Position numbers and translations under genes: made by a program. From the NCBI GenBank assembly GCA_905480215.1, contig CAJQPL010000025.1:1-51460 (forward strand): DNA of 51,460 nt, given 5' to 3'. Under the pieces are notes generated by a model. It did not search any database and had not been told where the DNA came from. It saw nothing but the letters and a program-made list of their open reading frames with translations. Positions 18,264-27,054 of the stretch are shown here, in pieces (within the stretch, counting starts at the first letter, position 1; every line of letters begins with the position of its first letter). Origin of the DNA: an uncultured Woeseiaceae bacterium (lineage in GTDB: Bacteria; Pseudomonadota; Gammaproteobacteria; Steroidobacterales; Woeseiaceae).

Positions 18264-18943
18264 CTAGCGGGCTTTAGCGTACCGTCTTCCAGCACTAGTA
18301 CACGATCCATGCGCGCGGCTATGGAATGATCATGAGTGACAACAATCAAGCTGGTTTGCAGCTCCTGATTTAGCTCCAACATCAAATTCAAAACGTGGCC
18401 GCCATTCCCTGAATCAAGATTTCCGGTCGGCTCATCAGCCAGCACCAGTGGCGGACGTGTAATCAGCGCCCTGGCCACTGCCGCACGCTGTCGCTCACCA
18501 CCGGATAACTCACCAGGCTTATGCGTGAGACGCTCGCCAAGCCCTACTCGGCCGAGCAAATCACGCGCCTTGGCAATGGCGTCGGCGCGTGACTCACGGC
18601 GAATCATGAGCGGCAACGCAACATTTTCTTCGGCGCTGAATTCCGCCAACAAATGGTGAAACTGATAGACGAAGCCGATATTGCGATTACGAAGATCGCC
18701 CTTGGCGGCCTCATTGGTGTCGTGCATCGGCTCACCATTAATGAAAACTTCGCCTTCATCAGGCTCATCAAGCCCACCCATGATCTGTAACAGGGTCGTC
18801 TTTCCGGAACCCGACGCACCGATAATCGCAACCCGCTCCGCCGCCTGCACGACAAGATCAACACCATGCAGTACTTCAAGCGTTGAGGCTCCCTCGTTAA
18901 AGCGTCGTACAACGCCACGGCAATCAAGAACAGCATTAGTCAT
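18260..18943 (-). CDS. lolD: lipoprotein-releasing ABC transporter ATPase LolD
   Basis: The start at 18943 (227 aa) gives an 8 bp overlap, ATGACTAA, with the upstream permease stop. LolD powers extraction of outer-membrane lipoproteins from the inner membrane and hand-off to LolA. Walker A GASGSGKTTLLQ, the Q-loop FVYQFHHLL, signature LSGGERQRAAVARAL, Walker B LVLADEPTGNLD and the VVTHD switch are all present. The two permease genes lie directly upstream, giving the order permease, permease, ATPase rather than the lolC-lolD-lolE order of E. coli. Confidence 0.95.
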   Translation of the reverse strand: MTNAVLDCRGVVRRFNEGASTLEVLHGVDLVVQAAERVAIIGASGSGKTTLLQIMGGLDEPDEGEVFINGEPMHDTNEAAKGDLRNRNIGFVYQFHHLLAEFSAEENVALPLMIRRESRADAIAKARDLLGRVGLGERLTHKPGELSGGERQRAAVARALITRPPLVLADEPTGNLDSGNGGHVLNLMLELNQELQTSLIVVTHDHSIAARMDRVLVLEDGTLKPAS

Positions 18944-20183
18944 ATCGCAAGGCCTCTGCCGGAGCAGTCTTCGCCGCAACCATGGCGGGATAAATAGTCG
19001 ATAAGAGCGCCAGCATCAACGCAATCAGCGCGATGAAGCCAACATCACCGTATTGTAATTCAGATGGCAAATCACTTATGAAATAAACGTCTGCCGCAAG
19101 AAATTTTATGCCAAAGGTCGACTCGAAAAATCCGATGATCGCTTCAAGATTCAGTGCCAATAGCACACCCGCGCTAACGCCCAGCAAGGTGCCAACGACA
19201 CCTACGATAGTGCCCTGCACCATAAAAATCTTCAGGATGCTCGATGGGCGCGCGCCAATTGTTCGCAGAATAGCAATGTCCGTTTGCTTGTCTTTTACGA
19301 CCATGACCAAGGTCGACACGATATTGAATGCCGCTACCGCAATCACCATCAGCAGGATGACGAACAAGATGGACTTGGTAATTTGAATCGAGCGAAAAAA
19401 GTTGACGTGCAGCCGCGTCCAATCATTGACCAGCACCATCTCGCCATTCTCCAATGCCACCTCACGCACAATTGCAGCCGCTTCATATATTTCCGTCACT
19501 GCCAGGCGCAAGCCGGTTACCGCATCGCCCATACGGTACAGCTTCTGCGCATCGCGCAGGCTGATGAAGGCCAGACGTCGATCAAATTCGTACATGCCGA
19601 CACGATAAATTCCACTTACGGTGAAGCGCTTTGTTCTCGGCATAACGCCAGCCGGCGTCACTCGACCCTCCGCAAGCGTTACCGTGACTTTTTCGCCAAC
19701 ACTAACTTGCAGGGCGTCTGCCAATTCGATGCCCAGCACGATATTGAATTTTCCGTCACCAAGATCTTCAAGCTCCCCCTGCTGCATCACACTGCCGATT
19801 CCTGAGACCTCATTCTCGAGCTGCGGATCAATGCCGCGCAATTCGACACCGCTGATCTGATCCGTAAAAACCAGCAGCGCTTTGCCTTCTAAATACGGCG
19901 CGACTGCATTGACGCGTGGATTTTTCATAGCGATTTCGGTCAGTGGCGCGGTGTTCGTCAGCCCGTTATCCATTCCTTCTATGCTCGCGTGCGACGTCAT
20001 AGCGAGCAAGCGATCCTTCAGTTCGCGCTCAAAACCATTCACAACCGACATTACGACGATCAAAACCGCAACTGCGATGGCTATTCCCAGCATTGAAATT
20101 GCGGAAATCAGCGAGACAAAACTATTACTAGTGCGGGAACGCACATAGCGATTGCCTATCCAGTATTCGAACTGCCTGCTCAT
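18936..20183 (-). CDS. lipoprotein-releasing permease, LolC/LolF-like (carries hook motif)
   Basis: This 415 aa protein has one N-terminal helix (about 28-50), a large periplasmic domain, and three C-terminal FtsX-type helices. The IGIAxxVxxLIxxMSVVNGFERELKDRLL start is typical of LolC/LolE. Residues 175-186 read VTPAGVMPRTKR, matching the hook loop by which LolC (and the single-subunit LolF) recruits LolA, as I recall that loop from E. coli LolC (TPMGRIPSQR). This points to the LolC role, although the C-terminal FISDLPSELQ resembles LolE. It lies 6 bp after the other permease gene and overlaps lolD. The symbol is left open because the two paralogues mix features. Confidence 0.9.
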   Translation of the reverse strand: MSRQFEYWIGNRYVRSRTSNSFVSLISAISMLGIAIAVAVLIVVMSVVNGFERELKDRLLAMTSHASIEGMDNGLTNTAPLTEIAMKNPRVNAVAPYLEGKALLVFTDQISGVELRGIDPQLENEVSGIGSVMQQGELEDLGDGKFNIVLGIELADALQVSVGEKVTVTLAEGRVTPAGVMPRTKRFTVSGIYRVGMYEFDRRLAFISLRDAQKLYRMGDAVTGLRLAVTEIYEAAAIVREVALENGEMVLVNDWTRLHVNFFRSIQITKSILFVILLMVIAVAAFNIVSTLVMVVKDKQTDIAILRTIGARPSSILKIFMVQGTIVGVVGTLLGVSAGVLLALNLEAIIGFFESTFGIKFLAADVYFISDLPSELQYGDVGFIALIALMLALLSTIYPAMVAAKTAPAEALRYD

Positions 20184-20189
20184 CGATAG

Positions 20190-21434
20190 TTACTCATATC
20201 GCAACGCAGCGGCCGGATTCACCAAAGCGGCTCGCCGGGCGGGATACAGCGTGGCCAGTGATGTGAGGACAAATGCAGAAATCGAAATCGTCAAAACGTC
20301 CTGCAGTTCCAGTTCCGATGGAATTGCGGTCACGTAATAGACGTCTCCTGGCATGATCTGAAAACCAAGCAGGTTCTCAAGAAACGGGACGACCGTTGGA
20401 ACGTTTATTGCCAGCACGACGCCCAGCAACACGCCGATCGCAACACCGGCCCAACCGATAATCGCTCCCTGCACGAAGAATACTTTGACAACACCTTGTG
20501 GGCCCATGCCGAGAGTCCGCAGAACCGCGATATCCGTGGTCTTGTCAGTGACGACCATAACCAGGCTCGCCACGATATTAAACGCAGCGACACCTATGAT
20601 CAGCGATAAGATCAAGGACATCATCGTCTTCTCAAGTCGGATGGCACGGAAGTAACTGCCATTCTCTATAGTCCAGTCACTGCTCTGATAATTATCCCCA
20701 AGGTCTGCTTCGATGGCACTCGCGATTGCGGGCGCGTCCACTACATCATCGGCGCGAAAGCGCACCGCACCGACAGCACCCTCGTGGCCGAGGATTTGTG
20801 CAACATCCTCGGCGTGCGCTAATGCCAACACGCCATCGTGATCCTGAAGTCCGGCCTCGAAGATACCGCGCGTGGTAAAGCGCTCCAAAACCGCCTCGAC
20901 GGTGCCATCCCCAACGGGCCTGGGCACCAATAGCACAACACTGTCACCAATTCGTGCACCGATATCGTAGGCCAGCAGGCGACCCAAAATTATGCCGCGC
21001 TCGCCAGCCTGCAGGACATCAAAACCGCCCTCGAGAAAACCGATCTGATCCCCGGAAAGCTGTTTTTCATAGCGCGGCACGACACCGTGAACGACCACGC
21101 CCAGTAAATCGCTGCCTGACTGAATCATGCCTTCCATCTGAATGAACGGAGCCGCTGTCCTGACGCCGGGCTCTGCTCGCACGCGTTCCAGCAGCGCTGG
21201 CCAGTCTTCGACCAGGCCGTCGCTTGTCGTAACAGAGCCGTGTGCCGACATGCTCAACAGGCGACTGCGCAGTTCGCCCTCGAAGCCATTCATGACAGAC
21301 ATGATCACGATCAACGCAGCCACCCCAATCGAGACTCCGAGTAAGGAAATAAGCGTGATAAAGGACACGAATCGGGTGCGCCGTTTTGCTCGCAAATAGC
21401 GCAGTCCGACGAAGAGTTCGACAGGGTTTAGCAT
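20190..21434 (-). CDS. lipoprotein-releasing permease, LolE-like (no clear hook)
   Basis: This 414 aa paralogue of the next gene has the same layout: N-terminal helix, periplasmic domain, three C-terminal helices ending in LATLYPARRAALVNPAAALRYE. At the place where the neighbour has its LolA-recruiting hook, this one has RPVGDGTVEAVLERF, without the paired prolines. By that reading it is the LolE-type subunit that handles the lipoprotein, and the pair plus LolD form one transporter. It is the first gene of the operon. A divergent small gene begins 102 bp away. Confidence 0.88.
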   Translation of the reverse strand: MLNPVELFVGLRYLRAKRRTRFVSFITLISLLGVSIGVAALIVIMSVMNGFEGELRSRLLSMSAHGSVTTSDGLVEDWPALLERVRAEPGVRTAAPFIQMEGMIQSGSDLLGVVVHGVVPRYEKQLSGDQIGFLEGGFDVLQAGERGIILGRLLAYDIGARIGDSVVLLVPRPVGDGTVEAVLERFTTRGIFEAGLQDHDGVLALAHAEDVAQILGHEGAVGAVRFRADDVVDAPAIASAIEADLGDNYQSSDWTIENGSYFRAIRLEKTMMSLILSLIIGVAAFNIVASLVMVVTDKTTDIAVLRTLGMGPQGVVKVFFVQGAIIGWAGVAIGVLLGVVLAINVPTVVPFLENLLGFQIMPGDVYYVTAIPSELELQDVLTISISAFVLTSLATLYPARRAALVNPAAALRYE

Positions 21435-21499
21435 CGGCTCGCATTAAACCACATTCAACGACTTGTGACGCAGTTCGCATGGGGATGTCGGTACAGCGG

Positions 21500-21508
21500 T
21501 GATATAGT
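21500..21508 (+). promoter_or_regulatory. putative extended -10 promoter for the small secreted protein gene
   Basis: TGATATAGT fits an extended -10 (TGnTATAAT with one mismatch) and lies 28 bp before the ATG at 21537. No good -35 is seen, which extended -10 promoters tolerate. A start near 21515 would give a leader of about 22 nt containing the GGGAG ribosome site. The same AT-rich patch may also serve the divergent permease gene. Confidence 0.4.
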
Positions 21509-21536
21509 TAAACGACCACACATGGGAGTAGTACCA

Positions 21537-21812
21537 ATGATAAAGCTGCGAATCGTATCTGCAATCGCATTGCTGTTCGCCTTTGGCGCCTTGGCAAATG
21601 CTGAGACTGTCAATATGGGCGGCATATCAGCAGGAACGGATGACGGACGTCCGTCTCGTGGAATGACGCAATCTAGCGTCCAATCCAAGTACGGCAGCCC
21701 GGCATCGGTCGGCACGCCAGTGGGCGAACCACCGATCACGCGATGGGAATATTCAGATTTTGTCGTATATTTCGAGCACGACAAAGTTATCCACGCGGTT
21801 CTGAAGCGCTAG
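21537..21812 (+). CDS. small secreted protein with BamE/SmpA-like motif
   Basis: The ATG at 21537 is supported by GGGAG at 21524-21528, 8 nt upstream. The 91-residue product has a signal peptide (MIKLRIVSAIALLFAFGALANA, cut after ANA at about residue 22), with no lipobox cysteine. The mature part of about 69 residues carries GMTQSSVQSKYGSP, then GEPPITRWEY and a VVYFEHDKVIHAV strand pattern. The G-M-(S/T)-x-x-x-V-x-x-x-(Y/F)-G-x-P signature is that of the BamE/OmlA fold. It is presumably a periplasmic protein. The role is unknown; it looks like a single-gene unit with its own promoter and terminator. Confidence 0.85.
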   Translation: MIKLRIVSAIALLFAFGALANAETVNMGGISAGTDDGRPSRGMTQSSVQSKYGSPASVGTPVGEPPITRWEYSDFVVYFEHDKVIHAVLKR

Positions 21813-21842
21813 TACAGACTCAGCAAGTACAGAGCAAGAATT

Positions 21843-21874
21843 AAGCCCGGGCCGGAAACTGTCCGGGCTTTTTT
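21843..21874 (+). terminator. rho-independent terminator
   Basis: The arms AAGCCCGG (21843-21850) and CCGGGCTT (21863-21870) form a perfect 8 bp stem with a 12 nt loop, followed by TTTT. It lies 31 bp after the stop of the small secreted protein gene and 63 bp before mfd, so mfd should have its own start signal. Confidence 0.88.
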
Positions 21875-21936
21875 GTGTCTGTGTAATAATCGCGGGCCGT
21901 CGACTGAAACCCGGCACGCTTGAGCAAACTTACACC

Positions 21937-24900
21937 GTGACACGATCTCTACTACTAGCCACCAAACCCGCGCTACCGGCGACTGGACAAGATGCCGCCT
22001 GGGGCAGGCTGATCGGCGCGAGCAGCGCACTGGCAGCGGCTGAACTTGCGCGGCATCTGGAAGCGGACAAATCACGCCCATTGCTGCTGCTCGCAGAAGA
22101 TTCTCGACACGCCGATCAACTCGAAGCCGAAATTCGCTTCTTCGCCGGCGAGGGTTTTCCGCTCGAACATTTCGTCGAGTGGGAGACGTTGCCGTGGGAC
22201 AGTTTTTCACCGCACCAGGACATCATCTCCGAACGCCTGCGAGTACTCGCGGCGCTGCCGACCATGTCGAGCGGGATAATCATCGCGACCAGCGGCGTTC
22301 TGCATCAACGACTGCCGCCGCTCGATTACGTAGCGGCGCGCTCGCTGTCACTTAGTCGCGGTCAACAAATACCGCGCGACGACTTTACGCGATCGCTCGT
22401 CGACGTTGGCTACCTGCGCGTTCCACAGGTGTCCGAGCATGGCGAATTTGCCGTCCGTGGGTCGCTTATAGACGTCTATCCTATGGGCACTGATGCGCCC
22501 GTGCGCATCGACTTTTTCGATGACGAAATAGAATCGCTGCGCTTGTTTTCGCCCGAGAGTCAATTGTCCGGCGAGAAGCTTGCAGCTGTTCACGTTTTGC
22601 CGGCACGGGAGATTCCACTCGACGCCGACGCAATCTCCGCATTCCGCAGCAGCTATCGCGAACGCTTCTCGGGCCAACCCGGAAAATCGCGCGTTTACCG
22701 CGATGTATCGGACGGCATTGCGCACGGCGGTATTGAATACTACTTGCCGCTATTCTTTGAGCAGACGGCATCATTTACCGATTACCTGCCTGCCAACTGT
22801 GTGATCTTGCGGCCCGACTCACTTGACTCTCTGCAGGAACAATTTGTCGACGAGACTCGCGAGCGATTCGCTATGTGCAGTCTTGACCCTGAGCGTCCGA
22901 TCCTGACGGCCGATGAGACGTTTTTTTCGCCGCAGCAAATTGGCAAGCAGCTGGCGCGATTTACGTCAATTCGATACTCGCCGCAAACCTTGGCCGGTAA
23001 TGCTATTAATTTTGAAACTCGATTGCCGCCCGCGATGAAAATAGAGGCACGTTTCGAAGACGCAGCTGCATCGCTGATGAAATTTTTAGAAACATTTGAC
23101 GGTCGCGTCTTATTCAGCGCCGACTCGCCAGGGCGACGCGAACAATTAGGCGACCTGCTAAAGGGCCGCGGTCTCGACCTCGCGCGTGTCGATGACTGGC
23201 AGGATTTCCTGCAAGACCAACATAGGCTTGGGATCGCCGTAGCACCCGTCGACGACGGCGTGCTGTTACCGGATGCAAAGATCGCTATCGTTAGTGAACA
23301 GCAGCTATTTGGTGGCCGCAGCAAAGCGCATGCTCGCAAACGAAGAAATGATCGTGACCCGGAAACGATCATCAGGCAACTCAACGATCTTGTAGCCGGG
23401 TCGCCTGTCGTGCACGCAGAGTATGGCGTCGGTCGCTACCTGGGCCTGATCACTCTTGAAACCGGCGGGATCAAGGCGGAGTTCCTGCATCTTCTCTATG
23501 CAGACGGCGACAAGCTCTACGTACCGGTGCATGCACTCGAACTCATCTCACGCTATACCGGCGCATCGGCGGATAGCGCACCACTGCATCGTCTCGGCAG
23601 CGACCAATGGGAGAAGGCGCGCAAACGGGCTATCAAGAAAATTCGCGATGTTGCCGCAGAGCTACTCGATATCTACGCACGTCGGGCCGCGCGGCCTGGG
23701 CATCGTTTTCATTGGTCCGAAAATGACTACCGCTCGTTTGAGTCAGGTTTTCCGTTCGAGCTGACTGTCGACCAGGCCAACACGATTAATGATGTCCTTA
23801 AGGACCTTGCCTCCGACCAGCCAATGGATCGCGTTGTCTGCGGCGACGTTGGTTTTGGCAAGACTGAAGTCGCGTTGCGCGCAACTTTCGCCGCGGTTCA
23901 CGGTGGCAAACAGGTGGCCATCCTGGTGCCGACAACTTTGCTGGCTCAACAACATGGACAGACTTTTCGGGATCGTTTTGCGGACTGGCCAGTGCGCGTT
24001 GAAGTCTTGTCGCGATTTCAAACGCCCAATGAAGTGAAAGACATACTCAAGGGCGTGCAGTCCGGTAATGTTGACGTCGTCATCGGCACACATCGTTTGC
24101 TGGGCCACACCCGAGAATTTCACGATGTCGGCCTCGTTATAATCGACGAGGAACACCGTTTTGGCGTGCGCCACAAGGAGGCTATCAAGTCTTTGCGTAG
24201 CGAAATCGATGTTCTGACAATGACGGCCACTCCCATTCCACGAACACTAAATATGGCCTTGGGCGGCATTCGCGAGATGTCCCTCATCACTACACCACCC
24301 GCGGAGCGTCTGGCCGTCAAGACCTTTGTTTCGGAATGGAATGATGTCGTTATTCGCGAGGCCTGTTTGCGTGAGATCAAACGTGGTGGTCAGGTGTACT
24401 TCATTCACAATCGCGTTAATGACATCGAACGTATTGAACAACAACTACAAAAGCTGGTGCCTGAAGCGAACATCCGCATCGGACATGGACAGATGCGTGA
24501 GCGCGATCTGGAACAGGTGATGCTGGACTTTTATCACCGTCGCTTTAACGTCTTGTTGTGTACAACAATTGTCGAAAGCGGCATTGATGTGCCAACTGCG
24601 AACACCATCATCATCAATCGTGCCGATCGATTTGGACTGGCACAACTACATCAATTGCGCGGTCGAGTTGGGCGCTCGCATCATCGAGCATTCGCTTATC
24701 TTCTCGCGCCCCCCAAAGCGACCATGACAGCCGATGCGGTCAAACGTCTCGAAGCGATCGATTCACTGGAAGATCTCGGCTCCGGATTCACGCTTGCGAC
24801 ACACGATCTCGAAATTCGTGGCGCCGGGGAGCTGCTCGGCGACACACAAAGCGGACAAATCCAGGAAATTGGATTTTCTTTATACACTGAGCTGCTTGGC

Positions 24901-25404
24901 CGCGCGGTCGATTCGCTGCGAGCGGGCAAAGAACCTGACCTGGACGCTCCGCTGAATGCAGGCGTCGATATTAATTTGCATATTGCTGCTCTGCTGCCGG
25001 ATGACTACGTTCCTGACGTTCACCTGCGGCTAATGCTGTACAAGCGAATCTCGGCGGCGAAGGATGCGGAGGAACTACGCGAATTACAGGTTGAACTGAT
25101 TGATCGATTTGGCTTATTACCGGACGCCACGCGCAATCTGCTTCGCATCGCTGCAATCAAGCAGACCGCCGCAGCGCTGGGCATTGAAAAAATCGATGCC
25201 GCGGATCGTGGTGGATATTTGCTTTTTGCCGCTGAAAGCCATATTGACCCTGTCGCACTCATCCAATTAGTGCAAAATGAGAGTCGTCGTTATCGCCTGC
25301 AAGGGTCGCACCGCTTGCAGATCACGGACGAGCTCGATGATCTGGAGAATCGATTCAGCACCATCGAAGAATTGATGCAGACGCTCGCGATAGAGAATAA
25401 CTAA
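21937..25404 (+). CDS. mfd: transcription-repair coupling factor
   Basis: Mfd pushes stalled RNA polymerase off damaged DNA and recruits UvrA. The 1155 aa product is full length. It has the UvrB-like N-terminal modules (about 1-330), an RNA-polymerase-interacting CarD-like domain near 488-550 (SPVVHAEYGVGRYLG), and the translocase core with Walker A GDVGFGKTE near 635-643 and DEEH near 737. The RecG-like TRG region with LRGRVGRS follows, then a C-terminal TRCF domain. The start is GTG at 21937; no ATG lies near and the ribosome site is weak. The neighbours csiV, nagZ and the phosphorylase match the Pseudomonas order around mfd. Confidence 0.97.
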   Translation: MTRSLLLATKPALPATGQDAAWGRLIGASSALAAAELARHLEADKSRPLLLLAEDSRHADQLEAEIRFFAGEGFPLEHFVEWETLPWDSFSPHQDIISERLRVLAALPTMSSGIIIATSGVLHQRLPPLDYVAARSLSLSRGQQIPRDDFTRSLVDVGYLRVPQVSEHGEFAVRGSLIDVYPMGTDAPVRIDFFDDEIESLRLFSPESQLSGEKLAAVHVLPAREIPLDADAISAFRSSYRERFSGQPGKSRVYRDVSDGIAHGGIEYYLPLFFEQTASFTDYLPANCVILRPDSLDSLQEQFVDETRERFAMCSLDPERPILTADETFFSPQQIGKQLARFTSIRYSPQTLAGNAINFETRLPPAMKIEARFEDAAASLMKFLETFDGRVLFSADSPGRREQLGDLLKGRGLDLARVDDWQDFLQDQHRLGIAVAPVDDGVLLPDAKIAIVSEQQLFGGRSKAHARKRRNDRDPETIIRQLNDLVAGSPVVHAEYGVGRYLGLITLETGGIKAEFLHLLYADGDKLYVPVHALELISRYTGASADSAPLHRLGSDQWEKARKRAIKKIRDVAAELLDIYARRAARPGHRFHWSENDYRSFESGFPFELTVDQANTINDVLKDLASDQPMDRVVCGDVGFGKTEVALRATFAAVHGGKQVAILVPTTLLAQQHGQTFRDRFADWPVRVEVLSRFQTPNEVKDILKGVQSGNVDVVIGTHRLLGHTREFHDVGLVIIDEEHRFGVRHKEAIKSLRSEIDVLTMTATPIPRTLNMALGGIREMSLITTPPAERLAVKTFVSEWNDVVIREACLREIKRGGQVYFIHNRVNDIERIEQQLQKLVPEANIRIGHGQMRERDLEQVMLDFYHRRFNVLLCTTIVESGIDVPTANTIIINRADRFGLAQLHQLRGRVGRSHHRAFAYLLAPPKATMTADAVKRLEAIDSLEDLGSGFTLATHDLEIRGAGELLGDTQSGQIQEIGFSLYTELLGRAVDSLRAGKEPDLDAPLNAGVDINLHIAALLPDDYVPDVHLRLMLYKRISAAKDAEELRELQVELIDRFGLLPDATRNLLRIAAIKQTAAALGIEKIDAADRGGYLLFAAESHIDPVALIQLVQNESRRYRLQGSHRLQITDELDDLENRFSTIEELMQTLAIENN

Positions 25405-25408
25405 CAGG

Positions 25409-26164
25409 ATGAATCACTGCATGATTAGACGAATACTCCTACTCTTGCCGTTTTTGGCCAGCAGCGTCGCTGCACAGGACAGCCTGGACGCCGAGCCAGT
25501 CGAAGTTCGGCGCTACACCGTCGAGGTGATTATTTTCGCCTACTCCCAAGACGTGTCGGCTGGCAGCGAGATTTTTGTTGCAGACCCGCCGCCGTTTGAA
25601 GAGCTCCTCGCAGAAGATGCATTTGACACGGACAAGCCGCCGGAAGTGTTGGAGTCGCAACCGTCTGTAGAATTGCCTGAGCCCGAGGATGACAGCGTTA
25701 CGCCGTACGACATTGTCATGCTGGATGAAGATAATTTCAGTCTGGATGAAGTCTACGAACATTTGCGCCGGCTGGGAGCGTACGAGCCTCTGTTGCATTT
25801 CGGTTGGACTCAGGGAACATCTCCTGAGCAGAAAGACGAACCGCGACCACTGAGCTCATTCGTAACGCCGCCAGAGGGGCTCGCCGGCGATTTGAATTTA
25901 TATCTCAGTCGCTATTTGCACCTGGCCGTTAATTTGCAATTGGACGCAGCGACCAATACGCAACCCGCGGAGCTGCGCTCAGACGACCTCGATCAACCTG
26001 AGCAGCTGCCGGTACGTTACCGCATTGAAGAAGACCGAATATTTCGCAACGGCGAGCTACGCTATTTCGATCACCCCAGGTTTGGCGTACTGGCGAAAAT
26101 TAGCCGCGTAGAAAACGATGGCGAGGACGACCAGGGGATTGGTGAGGAACTGCTCGGTGACTAA
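25409..26164 (+). CDS. csiV: CsiV family protein (peptidoglycan-binding, secreted)
   Basis: The 251 aa product has a signal peptide (about 1-22, ending VAAQ). The mature N-terminus YTVEVIIFAYSQDVSAGSE is the conserved CsiV block; the middle is acidic, and the C-terminal block RIEEDRIFRNGELRYFDHPRFGVLAKI is also conserved. The founding member in Pseudomonas binds peptidoglycan and supports growth under stress. It is usually next to mfd, as here (4 bp gap). The start may instead be the second ATG at 25421. It ends 3 bp from the convergent PAS-GGDEF gene, with no terminator between. Confidence 0.85.
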   Translation: MNHCMIRRILLLLPFLASSVAAQDSLDAEPVEVRRYTVEVIIFAYSQDVSAGSEIFVADPPPFEELLAEDAFDTDKPPEVLESQPSVELPEPEDDSVTPYDIVMLDEDNFSLDEVYEHLRRLGAYEPLLHFGWTQGTSPEQKDEPRPLSSFVTPPEGLAGDLNLYLSRYLHLAVNLQLDAATNTQPAELRSDDLDQPEQLPVRYRIEEDRIFRNGELRYFDHPRFGVLAKISRVENDGEDDQGIGEELLGD

Positions 26165-26167
26165 GCG

Positions 26168-27052
26168 CTAGTCGACGGTCGTAGACAACAAATCGTCCAG
26201 AAACTCGCTCGCGGCGCGCTTTTCCGAACTAAGATCGGCAATAGCGACACTGTAAGAAACGGTGACAAATTTTGACGAGCGCGAACGCGGATGATGCAGG
26301 CCAAGCTCACGGACAGCCGTCGAGATATTACCGGCAAATTCACGCACCCCATCCTCTTCAGAAGCATGCGATAAAGCCACAAATCGTTGTCCGTCGGGTC
26401 GCGCTACCACATCACTGGCACGACGTAGACAGCGGCGAATTGCCTGGCCAACGCGGCGCAGGCACGAATCCGCAGCATGCTGGCCAAAAACCTCTACATA
26501 GGATGAAAAATCATCGAGCGTGAACGTTACCAGCGATAGCTTTCCCTCCTCTCGCGCCGCCACTGCCCAGTCATGGGCGAACACCTCACCAAACGCACGG
26601 CCATTGAGCAATCCCGTTACCGGGTCATCACGCGATAAGTCACGAATCCGACGTTTTGCTTTGAGCAATTCGTGGTGCATTTCGGCACCTTCCGCAGTGC
26701 CCGCGCCGCTTCCGGAACGCCAGAAAGCAGCGTAAAACTTTACTGTATTCTCACCTTCAATCTGGAGTGGCCTGAGCGCCAACAGATACTCACGACTATT
26801 GGATTCGATCGGCAAGCTGGTCTCGTCCTGTGAGCGTACGGTCTCACTCACCTCCAGTGCCAGTTCACGACCAACCAGGACTTCGATGACGTCGGCAAAC
26901 GGTTGTTTGAGAACATCATCGCTGGTGATTGTTGCGAAAGCCGGGTTAGCCATTACGACCGGCCAATTTGGCTGATCAATGCGCACGACCAACAGCGGCT
27001 CGGTAGTGGCCGCGATGACTTGTTCGAGAATTTTTCGGCTGACAGTTTTCAC
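26168..27052 (-). CDS. PAS-GGDEF-type protein with degenerate active site
   Basis: The GTG at 27052 (294 aa) lies just after the stop of the upstream phosphorylase gene; a longer frame would overlap that gene by over 140 bp. The N-terminal 110 or so residues look like a PAS sensor (EPLLVVRIDQPNWPVVMANPAF). From about residue 145 the SRDDPVTGLLNGRAFGEVF segment opens a GGDEF fold. Its active-site loop, normally GGDEF, reads DGQRF at 220-224, and the upstream metal-binding and K/ND positions also differ. It therefore probably does not make cyclic di-GMP and may act as a receptor or a scaffold. No membrane segment is seen, so it is cytosolic. It is the last gene of the long minus-strand run. Confidence 0.82.
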   Translation of the reverse strand: MKTVSRKILEQVIAATTEPLLVVRIDQPNWPVVMANPAFATITSDDVLKQPFADVIEVLVGRELALEVSETVRSQDETSLPIESNSREYLLALRPLQIEGENTVKFYAAFWRSGSGAGTAEGAEMHHELLKAKRRIRDLSRDDPVTGLLNGRAFGEVFAHDWAVAAREEGKLSLVTFTLDDFSSYVEVFGQHAADSCLRRVGQAIRRCLRRASDVVARPDGQRFVALSHASEEDGVREFAGNISTAVRELGLHHPRSRSSKFVTVSYSVAIADLSSEKRAASEFLDDLLSTTVD

Positions 27053-27054
27053 TG

